Source: Lingula anatina (taxonomy: Eukaryota; Brachiopoda; Lingulata; Lingulida; Lingulidae). From it: a stretch of 64,000 nucleotides of DNA. The stretch lies in the NCBI RefSeq assembly GCF_001039355.2, contig NW_019773514.1, forward strand, positions 1,422,753 to 1,486,752, given 5' to 3'. A program made the position numbers and the translations under genes. The first letter of the stretch is position 1, and every line of letters begins with the position of its first letter. A model generated the notes under the pieces. That model saw only the letters and a program-made list of their open reading frames with translations, had not been told where the DNA came from and did not search any database. Shown piece after piece: positions 62,462 to 64,000 of this stretch.

Positions 62462-63991
62462 CTATTCGTTGTCAGGTTCAGCGCTAGTGGTGCTGTTGCG
62501 TCCTTTAGGAATAACTTGCACGTCATTCCTGAAGACAAGACTGACCACGATCAAAGCGACCCCTTGAATGCAGTTGCATCCAAACATCAGCATGCAGTAG
62601 TCATTAGTCTGGCTGTAAATTGACAGACCCACCAAAGCTACACCAAATGCCTGAGCTAAAGAACAGACTGCACTCACAGATGCTAATCTACAGCTATCCA
62701 TATAACTTCTGTGAGCGGACGCGGCACACCTCTCATCACGCAGTACACGCACCAACCGCAAAAACATCACTACATTAAGAAAGACAGCTACAATAGCAGG
62801 GCAGGCCATAAGGAGCATATAGCCATTCAAATCTGTAAAGAAGCATGTGCCTTGGCTATATGAAACACTAATGAATGGTTGTTCTCTTATTTCAAAAAGA
62901 AAGCCAAGTGAAACTATCAAAAGTGCAAATGCATAACTGATCGCGGTACATATCGATAGGTGTCGCTTTGTGTTGTGCGTCAACAGCAGACGAGACACGA
63001 CATTGTGATAAGCATGGTAGGACATAACTGGTAGCCAACAAAAACTTATCAGCCAAAAGAAGTGAGCGGACATTGTGATGTACCTTAATTCTGACGAACT
63101 ATTTGTGTTGCTCATCATTTCTTGTACAAACAGGAAAAGTTGAAAGAAAAAGCAAGTCACAAACTGGTGTAAGATGACTCTACTTGCAATGTTTTTGTAC
63201 CATCTCAAATATCCGTGTATGCCAATGTTGCCCAAATACATACACAGGGTAGATATTGGCATGGCCCAACGGCGCATCATTTCCCGTGAGAAAGAGCTAA
63301 GGAGAGTGTGATTTTTTGCAGGCCTACTTTCGTGGACCACACCTTTGGAGTAATCTGACAAAAAATCCTTAATTAAGTGCGAGCAAACGAAAGCTGCGTC
63401 CTTCAAAATTGTAACTTCACTTGCCTGTACCTTAGTGATAGTTCTAGCATGTTGAAACAAATATACATTTTCTCTGAAATGTACCGAAATACTGCTGTTC
63501 AACAGAATTTTAACTAACAAACATGGCAATTGTTTCACTGCTTCATTGGAATTAAAGAAAAGAAAGAGACTTTTCAAGTCAGACGTAAAGTCGACCATTT
63601 GAAGGGCATGGGCATTACTTATAACCTTTGGTGTTAGTTGGCTACCATTGATTATGGTTTGGAATTCAGGTTTAAGCAAATAATGAGAAACATCCTCTCG
63701 AAATGCCCTGGCAGCAGAGATGACGGAATCATAGGTGGTGTGCACTCCTTTTGGCGTAAATGACATCTTGAGCAACAGTCCCATAATTGACACATCGGAC
63801 AAATGGAAAGCTAGCTCGCAATTCATATTAAAAACAACTATCTTGCCCCGCAAGTGCACGTTTGTTTGAAGAAGTCTGAAAAATGCACGTACCCTTGGGA
63901 CACAAAACGAGTGCTCTGATATCTTTCCAGTTACACTTTGATAGTCAGTGAATGTGAAATAGATATACAAGTATAGTTGCACGCCCATCAT
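62462..63991 (-). CDS. Class-B-type (Methuselah/adhesion-like) seven-helix receptor, 5' end beyond window
   Basis: A single 509-codon open frame ends at 62462. Hydrophobic segments fit a seven-helix receptor: TM1-TM2 around AMPISTLCMYLGNIGIHGYL and VILHQFVTCFFFQLFLFV, TM3 SAHFFWLISFCWLPVMSYHA, TM4 ISYAFALLIVSLGFLFE, TM5 TDLNGYMLLMACPAIVAVFL, TM6 LASVSAVCSLAQAFGVALVG, and TM7 MLMFGCNCIQGVALIVVSLV. FFWL...W..VMS in TM3, CFFTDLNGYML before TM5 and IQGV in TM7 resemble secretin/adhesion/Methuselah receptors. About 230 residues precede TM1; no clear GPS cleavage motif is visible there. Transcription and the true start lie to the right. Ligand unknown. Confidence 0.75.
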   Translation of the reverse strand: MMGVQLYLYIYFTFTDYQSVTGKISEHSFCVPRVRAFFRLLQTNVHLRGKIVVFNMNCELAFHLSDVSIMGLLLKMSFTPKGVHTTYDSVISAARAFREDVSHYLLKPEFQTIINGSQLTPKVISNAHALQMVDFTSDLKSLFLFFNSNEAVKQLPCLLVKILLNSSISVHFRENVYLFQHARTITKVQASEVTILKDAAFVCSHLIKDFLSDYSKGVVHESRPAKNHTLLSSFSREMMRRWAMPISTLCMYLGNIGIHGYLRWYKNIASRVILHQFVTCFFFQLFLFVQEMMSNTNSSSELRYITMSAHFFWLISFCWLPVMSYHAYHNVVSRLLLTHNTKRHLSICTAISYAFALLIVSLGFLFEIREQPFISVSYSQGTCFFTDLNGYMLLMACPAIVAVFLNVVMFLRLVRVLRDERCAASAHRSYMDSCRLASVSAVCSLAQAFGVALVGLSIYSQTNDYCMLMFGCNCIQGVALIVVSLVFRNDVQVIPKGRNSTTSAEPDNE

Positions 63992-64000
63992 GTTCTGGAA

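Larger units (their letters stand above)
55491..62969. repeat. Copy B of the ~8-kb tandemly repeated segment
   Basis: Collinear with 47444-55271. It contains the orphan transporter exon, hairpin, RT fragment, MITEs and transposase remnant in the same order, and runs into the complete GPCR end. It has the palindrome at 57832 and a (TA)n run at 59149 that copy A lacks. Confidence 0.95.

Overview
The window is animal nuclear DNA. It is AT-rich, has low gene density, and its genes are split by GT/AG introns. Poly(A) signals, microsatellites and many small DNA transposons are present. Gene content (LAMTOR1, NARS2, DR1, an MFSD6-type transporter, a class-B GPCR) and the MITE-rich intergenic DNA suggest a marine invertebrate, perhaps a mollusc or another lophotrochozoan. 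That placement is inference; nothing here fixes the species. No CRISPR array, bacterial gene, rRNA or tRNA gene was recognised.

Layout. 1-8,078 is gene-free and holds a diverged tandem duplication, a 239-bp MITE and a 1.66-kb decayed Tc1-like transposon. 8,079-10,447 (-) is an ankyrin-repeat/coiled-coil gene. 14,678-22,205 (-) is a 1,200-residue protein with a C-terminal VPS9-type Rab5 GEF domain. 23,795-25,186 (+) is DR1 (NC2beta). 28,199-34,746 (-) is LAMTOR1, the lysosomal anchor of Ragulator. It is head-to-head with 35,033-42,162 (+), mitochondrial asparaginyl-tRNA synthetase NARS2. 45,118-48,318 (-) is an MFSD6-like transporter.

From 47,444 to the right edge an approximately 8-kb segment occurs twice (A: 47,444-55,274; B: 55,491-62,969). 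Copy A carries the working first exon of the transporter and a truncated GPCR. Copy B carries an orphan transporter first exon and the fuller GPCR, which runs off the window. The copies differ by small substitutions and by clean transposon presence/absence, and single unknown bases (n) lie at 51,361 and 55,275. This is either a young tandem duplication or two haplotypes laid end to end by the assembler.

The most notable observation is in LAMTOR1. Two tandem-duplicated exons each encode the acidic di-leucine lysosome-sorting motif, have identical phases, and cannot both be included without breaking the frame, so they look like mutually exclusive exons. The LAMTOR1/NARS2 shared promoter (286 bp between start codons) carries an M-box/CLEAR-like TCATGTGAC. 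Regions B and A also give well-defined filled/empty transposon sites, including a 212-bp near-perfect palindrome.
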